From: Phytoseiulus persimilis
Lineage: Eukaryota > Arthropoda > Arachnida > Mesostigmata > Phytoseiidae
Length of the DNA stretch: 64,000 nucleotides
Assembly (NCBI GenBank): GCA_037576195.1
Contig: CM075103.1
Coordinates: 7,998,001 to 8,062,000 of the forward strand
Direction of reading: 5' to 3'
The notes beneath the pieces were generated by a model that searched no databases, was not told the origin of the DNA, and saw only the letters and a program-made list of their open reading frames with translations. The position numbers were made by a program, and so were the translations under genes. Below are positions 1 through 12,500 of this stretch, piece after piece (positions within the stretch are counted from its first letter, which is position 1; every line of letters begins with the position of its first letter).

Positions 1-2504
1 GTTTCGTAGTTCGCTCAGACGTTCGAACGGGCGGAAGAGAGGCGAAATATAAGAGACGAAAAGGCGGAGGAAGAGTAGTTTCTGCTCAGAACAGCCAAAC
101 ATTTTCCACAACGCCGGGCCCCGACAAGCTCTTCATCCTCCCAACAGATTGCTCCAACTCAGACACAGTTTCGCGCCTGAAACCTCACCGCGATTCACAA
201 TAGTTTTCGAGAAGTGCAGCGTCCGCAGATTTTGCTGTGACGCCGTCGTTTGCCATGATGATGGGTTCTTCCTTGTTTTCCTATGCTTGCCTCGATGAAC
301 ACAACGCAGCGGTATTCCGTTGCAGGTTATGTGACATCAAGAGTTTCGTCTCCTATTGTCCAAGATCAGTTCTCGGGTGTTGTCACATCGCTCCACGTCA
401 GATTCAGACATCTTCGCCAAGAGGAACTCAACCTCGATCGTTCGAACAGTGTTACAGGGACTGCCATGTGAAAAGGACGCGTCACCGGGGAGAAGAGTTG
501 GACGTCATCGGAAATCGGAGGCATGCTTCAGGTTATGTCCGAACGGACAGACCTAAAGGTGTACTCGAATCGTCATCGGAGAGAATCGCTCAGCACGCGC
601 ATTGATACTGGGCACAGGTCAAAGCTCCCCACGATCGAGTAGAAAAGATCCGAGTGAAATCTGCGATTCCACACGATCCAGACTCGAGAGCTGCGGTTGG
701 AGAGACATTCACTGAGAGTTTTTTCGAGGTCCACCGAAAATCTCAATCAGGATCGGATTTCAGTGACTCGATGGGGAGTCCAAGTTGAAGCTCAGGGTCA
801 CCACCAGCTTGGAATTACCTGTGCGAAGCTGGGTGCAGCGGCCAAGGTGAATCCACGAGCGCCGAGCACAAGGAAGCCACGAGCAGCTGACGAGAGAAAT
901 ACCAGAAATGTCCCTCGGGGATCCGATCGGTTGACAAAGCACTGTAAAAGGGCCTGGGAGGTGACCAGAGAAGCCTCATAGGCCCCCCGCCGGTCGAGCT
1001 TTTTTGACGTCTTCTAGCTGTATCTGAAACTTGGGGCCGATATGAGGAAATACGGATATTTTGCAATACAAATAGAGGCGCATGAGGATCGGAAACGGTC
1101 TCCCTATCCGCTGCAGATACCCGTTTGGATTGGGCGCATTCCCAAACGGCTCTCTGACGCCCTCCGGGAGCGAGCAAATTTACGCTGAGAGTCGAGTGAG
1201 ATCGGAGACAAGCGCGGCTGAGGATGAGTTGGCTGTGACGAATCGTTTCCCTTCTGCTGCAGGGAGAAATGAGACGCTATCCGTGGAAAAAATGATACAA
1301 CGTAGGCAGACCAATGATGAGCGGTATTTCCCTGAACACTCTATTTCGGTGACGTCAAAACCGCTCAAACGGCAGCCACTGAACATTATCACTTGGACTG
1401 ATAGAAAACATTCGATTATGCATACACAATGTTTACGATACGTGGAATGAGCCGACCGAAAAGTGCTAGCGATGAGCCTGGGACAGAGCAGCGAGCCTCG
1501 GACAATAACACTCATCGATCCGAATTCACAGCGTGGCCGGGGAAGGATGAGAGGCGTTCATGACTTCGTTGGCGTAATAAATTGCGAGCTGTTCGGAATG
1601 CGGGCGTTCATCAAACAATTAACACTTTAATCCGAGTTCGACATCGGCTCTCAGCTATCACATAGTTCGGCCGCTGATAGCTCGGGTTCGCTTGATGCAA
1701 TCCCGAAAACACGAACTCAAAATCTGATCGATATCTTCATTTGCACTGTTTTTTTCTGTGGGCAACTATGGGAACTGAAGCAATGTCTCAGAACTGACAA
1801 GTCCCCTGGTCTGCATAAGGCGACCCGGGACAGAGACTAGGACGGCTCTGAACCCTAACGCGATAATGCCAAGAGACCTCTGGCACGGAGCGGTGAAATC
1901 CCATTGCGGGAGAGCGTATTTTTCTCGAAAACGCTCCAAGTTCGGCGGCCCAGCGCGGAGCCAGTTTGAATACCTTGGCGCTTAACGTTCAGAGGAGGGC
2001 CGCGGCGCCGGCATTATACGATAAAACGACACCGGCTCTCACGCTTCAACAGAAGGCGGCGACACGGACTCAGCCGGAGGCTCCGCACCCATCTCAAATC
2101 GAAATCCGAAGTTCACGAACATCGAGTATATTTACTCCCATGTAACTGCCTGACGTTACACTTTTCGTGATTTTCTCCATCATTCGTTTGACAAGATAGT
2201 CATGTAGGACTGTCCGAATGGGACGTCATCCACCTGTTCGGCGCTCGTCCGACAGTGGAGGGACTACACCAGAGATTCGGTTCTTAATTCTCGTCTCCCG
2301 GCTATCGATCTCAGAACGAAAGAAGGGTGGCGGCTAATGACGGACTTCCGCGGCACCGGCCGGTATCAGCTCACATGTTCGGATCCTTGAACGCCACCGG
2401 GCCGCCACCGTTCTGCTGTAGAGGCGGTGTCTGTCTCTTGGTTGATTATCATTCTGTGACGGCAATAAATGCTCATCTTCCATTCCGTTCATTGTGATTT
2501 TCAG
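1..2504. other. No recognised gene
   Basis: Open frames of up to 122 codons occur (the longest ATG-initiated one is at 1082-1450 on +) but none resembles a known family. From 1516 to 2504 no frame reaches 60 codons. No repeats or RNA genes seen. Confidence 0.5.
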
Positions 2505-2596
2505 AACAATGCGTGCCCGTCGTTGTCGGAATCGCCGTTTAATTGTGCCCGGGTCAATTAAAATCGGGAGTTGTTGGGGTACTGCCGTGGAAGAAG
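2505..2596 (+). CDS. Putative short coding exon of unknown gene, plus strand
   Basis: The segment lies between an acceptor with a T-rich tract (CATTGTGATTTTCAG) and a strong donor (GAAGAAG|GTGAGTCAC). One frame encodes MRARRCRNRR and then LIVPGSIKIGSCWGTAVEE, with an ATG at 2509 that has A at -3. As an internal exon it would be phase 2 at its start and phase 1 at its end. No neighbouring exon could be tied to it and the peptide is not recognised. Confidence 0.15.
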
Positions 2597-4393
2597 GTGA
2601 GTCACAGAGTGTCGAAAATTACTGCAGCGGTACGAACGCTTTCTGATCGGGCGATGTTCCCGATTCTATGGAAAATAACCCTTTTTGAAAAATTGATACT
2701 GCCGGTGCTTGATCAATGGTCCAATCGATCAATTCAACGCTAGGCGTATTTCATCGTTCCTTCAGCGAGCTATAGAGTGGTGATTCTGTAAAACTGACAT
2801 TTTACTCGTGGCCAAGATCCAAGTTCTCATTCCTGATTCTAAATGACTACAAAGTGTGGGTTTCGGCGAAAAGGGATATCCAATTCCGATATCAGAGAAG
2901 CCCGCCGACCTTCCGTATTTAGCTGCTACTAGTGACACCCTCTATTACGAATTCCACATTTTTTTCCGCATGGATAATGATGATCAAGGTGTTCGACGTA
3001 TCGAGGAAAGGATGGCAAGTTTATTGTGGAAGGTTGACCGCTATCGAGTTTCCGCCATCGATGCATGTATCGTGATTACCGTATCCAATTTTTGAGTGGG
3101 GCTCCCACTTGAGCGAGTAGATGAAGTAATTGTTGGCTCTGAAATATCCGTCTTCAGTTTCCAACTTCGCCTCTGATCATTCACGAGCATCGGTGAAACC
3201 CTACGCCAGCTCGCTGGTCCAGCCAGACTCCAGTCGCGTCGAGTAGGCACTCGAGCTGAACCGACGAGCTGCCCTCGTGCTCAGCTTTTTCTTCAGTTTT
3301 AATTTTTCCCTGCCGCCGCGCCGGAGACGATGAAATTAATCGGATCAGTCAATAGTTGGGCGCTCGTCAGAAATACTCTCTACGACGGACTCGTGACTGA
3401 CTGACAGCGAATAAAGCGGCCGCTTTCGCGTTCTGCTCCAAGCGAGCATTTCTCTTCGTGAAGATCGTTCGCGATATTTCCGGAGAAAAAATAATGAAAC
3501 CACGGCAGATGATGTCAGCCATTCTAGATTCGGAATAGACTCGGCTGGAATACCTCGTTTCATGAAGTTGATCGAGCAGAATATTTAATTAACAGTGTTC
3601 GATGAGATTGATTATTGTGAGTGTTTCTCTACGACATTGTCTCATGGAGGGTACCTTCGTTCGTTTTTTCGCATCTGGGGAGCTTTTCCAATGCTTCATT
3701 ACGCCGGGAACGAGTTTTCCCCGATGGAACCTCACGCATTACCTGGGTCTCGACCGGCGTCGTTGAGGGACCACCGCCATCAGCAGCCAACGAGCCGACG
3801 AACGAACGAGCCAACGGGCCGAGCGACGACGCCCTCACGAGGCGACCAATATCAAATAAGAAAATCCAATTTGAAAATTCTATCGATGAAGTCTTGAAGT
3901 TGCCAAACACTTTCGCTTGATTGACTTCCAAAATGAAATCCGATACTCTCCGAGAATTCGCCACGACTCGAGGCGGGAAAGATACAGTCAGCCCTGGCTT
4001 CGGCCGCGACAGAACTCGAGAGGATGGGAACGGGAGAGGAGGAAACTCGGAGCCGCTCACAAATGTCATTGGTGTTCGAGCGACGGGGAATACCGATGTG
4101 GTGGAGCATGCTCGTGTACACTATCCACTACCAAGCGCTCGCACTGCACTCCTATGATCTGGCCGTTTCGGCTGAGCGGCAATTTTTCTTCGAGTTTACC
4201 ATTCCCTATATCTGTGTCCGAATGAAGTCATGGAATACATTCTCGAACCAGTTCCGTAGCAAATAATGGAGAGACCCTGACATTTTTGACAAGATCAATG
4301 GGCACAGTATTCATCAGCCGCGATTGTTCTCTCATGAATCTTCGTTACTCTCTTACTGAATGATTGATTCCCGAGTGTGGTGAAGCTAATAAA
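2597..4393. other. No recognised gene
   Basis: Only short overlapping open frames on both strands, none with family resemblance. No repeat structure seen up to the hairpin element at 4394. Confidence 0.5.
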
Positions 4394-4504
4394 TAGAGCC
4401 TGGAAGTTTAGGTGATTTTTCTAAATCATCCCCTTATCGCAAGGGATCGATGCCGGGCGATTGATGGTATAATTTCGAAAAATCACCCAAGCTTCCAGGC
4501 TCTA
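4394..4504. mobile_element. 111-bp hairpin element (MITE-like), possibly with TA target sites
   Basis: Two 32-base arms (4394-4425 and 4473-4504) are inverted repeats of each other with 29 of 32 positions matching. They begin TAGAGCCTGGAAG and end CTTCCAGGCTCTA. The 47-base middle is unpaired apart from short internal complementarity. The terminal TA on each side could be a TA target duplication, as for Tc1/mariner-type elements, which would put the true ends at GAGCCTGGAAG. Transcribed on either strand it would fold into a long hairpin, so a source of small RNA is an alternative. Nothing is encoded. Confidence 0.6.
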
Positions 4505-7500
4505 CTGATGAGTCATGAACCCATTTTTTTCATCTCGTGTTTCGAGAATCTGCTCTTCTGCACATTATGGTGCACATGTCTCTGTGGTTCCACGACTCCG
4601 ATAGTTCGCTGCAAAACAGTTCCGTGCAGGAGTCCGGATCACTTGCAGTCAGGTCATACTCGTCGGGCACGTCGGAAGCACGAGTCTGCGTAGCTCAATT
4701 TGGGGCCTTTAGTGAAGGAGGCCGAGGGCCGTCGCTCAGCGTCGAGCCACTGATGCCTACCACGGAGGGCCAGAGCGAGGAAACAACGGCTGGTGCCAGG
4801 GACCGAGGAATCGAGAAGCCTGCCACTGATCGGGCTGACTCCGGTACGCGTACGAGCCGGTACCTGTCCCTTCTCAGGCTCATCTATGACTTCTGCTGCG
4901 ATCATCACAGCCGGTTTCTCGTGGACGCATTTGCCTTTTGCAACTTTCCAGAATGTTCACCAAAAACGGTTCGCGAGTCTCCTGTGAAACAATTTCGAAT
5001 CCAGGGAGAGAGGGGGATTATCATGTCCGTCACACCCGCAATGCCCGGCCGATAGAATCGGGTAGGTTGATTCCGTCTGTCGGATGATGACCGGGAGCAA
5101 AATATGCTCGTCGAGTACAAGATGGAAGGCAAGCGCTGACCGGGTGTAGAACAGCGTCAAGGACGTGACAGGATTCGAGCACCACGAGAAACACTCAGGT
5201 TCGAGGCTTTGAAGGAAAGCCCAACCTACATCAACAAGGCCTGGTCTGTTCGCTTGCCTCTAGTTTAGGAGGTCCATCGAAACTCCAGGGAGCGTCCGGG
5301 TAACGGGCAATGGGAACGAGGCTGGGGTTAAGTGTTGTTCCTCCGGAGCTTGTTGCTCTAGCTCGAGAAGTGGGTCAACATTTTTGTTCTTGGAAACAAG
5401 AACAGATCTCGCTAGGTGGATGGATGGCTTGCCCCGGCTCACTTCAGGCGTGAGGTCGTTTCTACTGAAACTCCTTCGAAAGGAAAAGCACTCCTGGACT
5501 CGTTCTTTCCCGAAAACCCTTGCACTTCTGACTATATGAGATGTCCCACGACATACCCCTTTCCCATTTATTGCTGTCGTTACCATCTATGGATCCCGTT
5601 TGAATCAAAGGAATACATTTCAAGCGGTAAGACGGAGATGCCACGTACGCAGAAACCTTGCGCCGTTGTGGTTTGGGGCACGCCACTGGCGCGCATCCTT
5701 CTCAAGTTGCTGTGACGTGTCCTCGTTCGCAATATGCATCTGTATCTTTGATCGCGGGGAACAGTCATTCTCACGCTCTACTGCCGTAGACTTCGCCCCG
5801 AATTCTGCATCACGAGTCACTGCCGAGTCTCCATGCTCTCATTTATATGTATGAACTTCCTAGAAGTGCGTCGCGCAGTCTCTAAAAACGCCAAGTCTAG
5901 TCTGAAGCTCGGAAGTTCAAGCGAGGAAATCGGACTCGCAGATCACCAGCAGTTCTCCTTGTCTGTACTGGAATGATGGAAAATGATATAAAACAGAGAT
6001 AACCGAATTGGAGCAGCACAGCGAGCTGTACAGAAGTTCTTTTCATCGTTTTAAGCTATCGAGCTGCGGAGGGAAGAAGGAGTAGACGCCGCAGGAAAAA
6101 CTGAGAATCTCTTGGAACTTGAGCAGTGAATAATTTCACCAAGAGAGCTCTTTGTCCATCTCGAGCGCCTTCGAGACTACAACCTTCCGTTTCCCGTTCC
6201 AGGGCGATGCAGGTCCAGTCGAGAGCTCGACGTTGCTTGCGCCATGAACGCATTTCCAAAGAAGCTTTCCGCTCCGAAGGCTGCGGTTCGGTTTCCGGAA
6301 CAGGCTGAGAACCGCCAGAGCTCACCTCAGACTCGATAAGACGCGTCGAGTGAGGAAGGGCTGGGAAGTTCGAAGGAAAAAAATAGGATGTCCGTACTAA
6401 TTCACTCCTGTCCTCCCAGGAATGCATTCATTACGCAAGCGCGCCTTGCTTATGAAGCGCACCCGATTCATTGAGGGGGCTCGAGCGACAAAAACAGCGG
6501 CTCCGATCCGGAAAACAACCTGACCTCCGGTGGGTGTTAACAGCTGTTGAGGCTCTCTAACAACTCGCAGGTGCGCTAAACTGGGGGCGAGTGCGACTAC
6601 CAGGAGATGGACAGTGATGAAAACGAGGCGCTCACGGCGACGACATGGGCGGTTGCTGTGACCCAGAGGGAGGAAAAAATTCATATCTGATTATTGAAAG
6701 CACGTCGATTCCGATCAGCCGAGTGCTCATCCGCCCCGGGCTATTTTCATGCTTTTTCCCGCGCTCGCTCTGTGGCACGGAGCTGTTATGAGGGTTCCGG
6801 GTCGCTGGCCATTGTCCAGGGTGGGACAGCTGAGTTCCAAGGAGCCTCAACGATCCGCCATTTTGTTTCCGCGTTCGCATGCTTCGTCGAATAGAATTCG
6901 TACGTTGATCGGTGATGTTTCTCAACCGCAAATCGATCTGCGTGATCGCCCCAAGAAGCGGGACCTGCTCTAAATCTGCTCCTCACTGATTTCGCGACCT
7001 TTTCGTCCTTCCTCAGCTCATCTGGCCGCACAAAAGCCCTCCCTCGCCAACCGCTGTCGTTGTTGTTGTTTGGGTCCTGGCCGCACAGTCCTTAGTCACA
7101 AAAGGTGGACAACTCCAACAACTCTCAATGGCCTCCATGAACAGCTGGGTGCTCTGTGTCGCGGTCGTCGACTCGTCGTCGGTCGTTCCGTCTGCGGCTG
7201 GCGGCTGTGTGCAGCTGCTTTTGGGCCCGCTATCGGCCTGGCGCAAAGTGCGAATTGAAAGCGAACATTTTTCTCTCTGCTTTTTCCGCTATGCTCGCCG
7301 CTATTGTCTCTGCAGCGAGCGGTGGTTGCACGCCACCTGCAGACGAACCTTTTCAAGCGGCCGTTCGCCATCCTGCAGCCGACCTGGTCGACTGCCCGCC
7401 CGACCGCCGGTCAAACCAGTGGCGGGCATCGAAAGAAACTCCACGAACGGAGGAGAGAACCAACGAATGACCCCACGCTCAATAGCACAAGATAACCGAG

Positions 7501-9448
7501 AGGCTGAGGACCTGATAGCTTCCCAATGTCCGTTGTGCCAATGGCCAAGATAACCCATTATCAGGAATTGTCGTCGCCTCCGAACGTCCCCCGCTCGTCC
7601 ACCCGCCAACTCGGTCTCCTGCAGACCCGCAGCCATGACTCTCGCACGCCTTCCTCCGGGGCCAGTGTCGGGCCCACAGGTGAGGGAATCGTTTTTGCAG
7701 AGGACCCGCGGAAGGTCCCCAACAAGAGTTCCTCCCTAATGGCCGATCGGCCAGGGGTCGATACATGAAGCCTTCCGTGAGCTGTGGAGGAATTGAAAGG
7801 AGTCGGATTTCCTTTTTGAAATGGATATCCTCATCTCATGAGGTCTCAAACCACTTCGGGAGACCTCCTCCATCGGTGCGATGAAGAGGATTGAGCGGAA
7901 CGGTGGCGTGGGGTCCGACGTGCTTCTCTTCTGTCACGGCATTCCACGGACCTTGAAGTTTTCCTTCAAGGTCGCGCTAAAATCCTGCATCGACGGCGGC
8001 ACAGCGTCAGTCTCTCGACGACTCTAACGAGCAATCGGACAGATGCCCGATAAGCTCGGCTTCCTGCTTCACTGATAATTGAAATCGATGTGAGAGGCTG
8101 CTGTGCTGCTCGCCTCGTTCGCCACAGTGCTTGTCTCACAATCAGACCGACTCCCTCCGAGGTTCTCCGCTTCCGTCGTTCGCGCAACCCACGATCCGTC
8201 AGAGCTCCCTAGCGCTAATAGCTGATAACAAAGACTCCCTCCCCGTTCGAGATGATTGAGGAACGCGAGCAAGTTCGGCCGAGGAAGATTACTGGTCAGG
8301 TGTCCAGCTCGTCTTGTAGATGGAGGTGACATCAGACTCCGCATCGCTCGAAGAACCGTGTTTTATCGATCGCGCTACCTCGTTCTCGTTCGAATCTTCT
8401 GCGATCCTGTCGAGATCAAAGATCAGGTTCACTCAGATGTAGCACTACTCTTCAAGACTCTTGGTTCGTTGTGGGTCACACGGTTGCTCTCCGATCGGGA
8501 ACCTCCGATGGAAAAACGTTTTCGAAACTGAAAAAACAACGGCGGACAACGCCGCCCGACGCAGCAAGAAGCAGCTCGGCAGCCACGAACGGCAGATTCC
8601 ATTACGTTACATTGTACGGATTCTTCTGAACGTAAAGTCGTGGTTTGACAGAAACGGATGACCAACTGAGCGAGCCGGCGAATCCGAAGCACAACGACAG
8701 CGGGGACGCGCAGACAGACGAGCAAAGTGATATCAGTGACCAGATACGCGAACCACGATTACTGAAGACCGAAACGAAGAGGAAAAATGAAAGAGGAAAA
8801 AAGCGCGCGTGACCGTCGTGTCACAGACAGACCGCGTCCGTGCGTCCATTCCGCGCCCAGTCCGCATGTTTCTGCATTGCCTTGTCCAATTTGGCGTCAC
8901 GAAGAAGAAGAAGAGTCAGTCCATCTGAATTTTGAGCATGACATGCCTGCTCGTTTCGAACAATTGGGTCTTCGACTGCCGGTATCGCCTCCTTTCTTCC
9001 AGTCTCCGGTTCTGTTTTTTAATTCTGTCAAGGGAGCCGTCGTGTCGGGCGGGTTTTTTGCTGCTTCTGCTGTGAGATAGACTCCACGAGCGGGATTAGA
9101 CATGGTTGGGACGTAGTTGAAACGGAATCTTCGAGAGTGTGAACTTCCGCTGGCGTTCCTTGTTTTGTAGAATTCGTTCTATCCCGCGCTCCGTGCTACG
9201 GCAGCCCCCGGCCCGTTGACTTGACTAATGATATTTCCGAGATACACGAGCTCTCCTCCGAGATTAAGTGGATAGGCGGCTGTATTCGATATTGTTGCTC
9301 TTGAAAGCTCATGATACCGAGTCGGAGGGAACCGTCTTCTCCGAGATTCATTCTTGGAACATTCCCGACTCCGTTTTCAGAATCACTCTCGTCCCCGTCG
9401 GGCCGGAATTCAAAATCGGAGCTTCGAGATGCAAACGAATTTCCACCG
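4505..9448. other. No recognised gene; GC-rich centre with two weak first-exon candidates
   Basis: Two ATG-initiated segments end in good donors and point away from each other: 6326-6427 on minus (34 codons, CTGAG|GTGAGC) and 7526-7679 on plus (51 codons, CCACAG|GTGAGG). The 1.1 kb between them is GC-rich. Neither peptide is recognised and both start codons have weak contexts, so they are noted here only. Confidence 0.3.
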
Positions 9449-9514
9449 AGAGATGTAGAATACAAACAGAAATTAATACGTAGAGATGTAGAATACAAAC
9501 AGAAATTAATACTT
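9449..9514. repeat. 33-bp tandem duplication
   Basis: Two adjacent 33-base copies (9449-9481 and 9482-9514) starting AGAGATGTAGAATACAAACA differ at one position. The unit is a multiple of three and is read as an 11-residue repeat on the minus strand, but no gene is recognised there. The near identity points to a recent duplication. Confidence 0.95.
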
Positions 9515-12500
9515 GTTGTCAAGAGTATGGAGTCAAGGGATCGTTGAGGCTGTCGCTAACAATGTCATGTAATCGTATTATCCAGTCAGTGGTTTTTGTC
9601 GAGCAACTCGCAATTCTTCGCGATTGATCCTCCGCAGACACACAAACGACCGAACGATGTCGAGGTACGGAGGAATGCTAAGTGGGTGATGTCCAAGGAA
9701 GGAGAGGCTAGCTCGTCAGGAGGAAGCTGACGGCTTGGAAGGAGAGCTATCGATAGATGGAGAGACGGCCGTCGCTCCGCTGGGGCCGTCCGGCGAGCGG
9801 GGTCCTCGAGTTGAAACTTTTGTTTCAATCGTTGGGACAAACGATCGCGAAGAGCTTTTGCCCGAGCGCAAAAAGTCATTCCTAATAGTTTTAACACATC
9901 GGATGATGTTTCAGTTCAGTGTATGCACGCGGCGCCGGGGACGCGAGAAGAAGATCGTCGTCGCCGTCTGTTCGTCTAGTCAATGCACCCAAAAGTCATT
10001 TGGCAAAAGTCTTTTGCAGTCAGCGGCCGCCGCGAGGAAACCAGAGAGGAAAGCAGATAGATAGATATCTTCGTTTCTAATGGACATGTAACTTCCGCGA
10101 AATCGTTTTCAAATTTTTCGAAAACATTCACGATGATTTATTCTCGCTTCTCCCTCCTCCGTCCGCATTGTCGGCTTCCCTCCCAACCGCTGCCACCACA
10201 GATTTACTCGCTCGGAGTCGCTTGCGCACAAGTTCGCACACATGACATCAGCTTCTTGGACTCGGAGCCTCTCACTCAAACAGGTTTCGGGATTCTCCGC
10301 GGAGGCTCGGAGAGTTGCTCGAGGCCATTGCACAACCGTCTCCCATAGAGCTTCATCCGAAGAAATCATTCTTGCCCTCGATCTTTCCGAAACTGTATGT
10401 GACCGTTCGGAAGCGACGGGCTTCCGTCGGAGCGGACTCCAGAAAACTTCCGTTCGCCCTGATCTGAGTGATGATCAATCGTAGAAACTTTCGCAAACAT
10501 CTCGAGAACTTGGCGAACACTGAATATCGAGCCGAGACTACGATGGTATCTCTACGGATGCGAAGCTTAGTTCGCAGCAACTCTGCTGCATCGCCCGGGA
10601 ATTCTCTCTTGCTGATCGACGGACTCCGCGGAAAACTTCGGAGGCGAGGATCGCAGCGACTTCATCCAGAATACATGGTCAAATCTCCCGAGCGAGGTCG
10701 GGAGCGCTGGCGAACGAGCCTAATCTCCCGAAGCTGACCGATTTCTCGCTGGAGATGGAGTTGAAAGAAACTTCTGGGAGAAAAAAATGAGAAGTCCGTC
10801 TCCCATCGAGCGGCTTTGTAGCTGGAGCGCTTCCCGCTATTCACATCGATCAGCTGTCGTCGATGGACTTTCAGAAGAGGGAAAATGCAATCCTTCCATT
10901 GCATCTCCGGCGACGATCGTGAACCGACGGAACATGGCCAAAACCAGAAAAAAAAATTGTTCCTCCTTCTTCCGAGAACCGGCGAGAACACAGGCAGCCA
11001 GACGAATTGACACTTTTCAACAGACAGAAGCAATTGGTTGATTTCTCTCCTTTCTTTCTGTTACGTTGACAGCCCAACGACAGCGCCTGACGCTTCGTTC
11101 TGATTGGCGTTCGATCTGATCTCGGCGAGGCATCTATCTATTGTCTGCGCTCCGCTGATTATCGCCTGTGAGGTACGTAATGCCGATAACACGAAGAAAC
11201 CGTATGAGTGGGAGAAGAGCCACCGAGCACAGTGTGCAAATCGACAAGTCCTGTCATTATTGAACTTTATTTCCGAGGTCGTCCTTTGGAAGCAGTTGAA
11301 TTGAAATTCCACCTCTCCGAAGTTCCAACTCGGTCGGAACTCTTCCCCAGGAAAAGGAAAAAAAAAACTATTTTTCTCAAAATCGGTGAAACGAGAAATT
11401 TCCTCCGCTGTCGTGTGTGCTCAGGTCGGACCTGTGTGAGGCCGTGTGTACGTCCGTCCGGAGGGAAATCAGAACGGAGCGGTCAAAACATGTCCCGTAG
11501 CCGCGACCAGGATGCTGACCTCATCTGTTGCTTCTCCGTTGGTCTGTGTCTCTTCCAATGCTTCCGTCTCCCCTGATCTCTCCCTTCGCCTTTGGCTCCT
11601 TGTGATATTTATCCTCTCGCTCGCCCTGGTCTCCCTTCTCCACCTCGTTCTCCTGATATCCTCCGTGTCCCCTGCTGCTGCTGCTGCCGACGCCGTGGGG
11701 GGTTGCCGTCCTTCCCGTTCCAGGACAACAAAAAGCCAGCCCATGAATTATTAAAGGAATTCCAACGAGGGAGGGCTCAGAGATGTATTGTACTTAGATA
11801 TCTCTTCTTGTCCTACTATTTTGTCCTCTGCTTCCGTTTTCCTCCTGCCTTTTTCTCACCCCTCCCTTTGACTCGTCCGTCCGTCCGTCCGACCGCCGCC
11901 GTCGCGGCCACTGATGTTGACCTCCGAACGTCGCGAAGATCACGTGTAATCGATTCCGCCCACCGGAAGACGGAGAGAGGAGAAAACGACACCGGTTCGC
12001 TATCCAGCGAGGAGCCTAACCCCATTCGCATCACATCAACGCCAAAACTACGAGTACGACATTTGTTGTTGCATCATTTGGATGTTTTCGCTCATCCTAT
12101 CCCTTTGGTTCGATTCTCGTATTCAGAGGCTCATCCCCGGAAGAGAGTCGGAAAGTCTCTGTCGGGACTTCGTGGGCCGAGGACGAAGCGGAGCCAAGAC
12201 TGATGGATCGTGTAGATTTGAAACTAGAAGTTCGGACGTCTCCTCTCAGCGGAGACGATGGCCGGCGTGACTTGAGGGGAGCGATGCTTCCAGGTCTCGC
12301 ATTCTAGCCGTGGAGGGCTCTTTTGGCCGTTATTTGTCCTGACGAAGGACGACGGCGACGCTTCCCGAGAATTCTCGACCTCTGTTCCGAGCGGAAGTAT
12401 CAAAAATCAAGCAACTCGCATCTGACCGCAGAGCATTCGCGTTTTCCCGACCGACCAACGGCTGCCCCTTTATGGGAGATGAGCATTCCCTGTATCTGAG

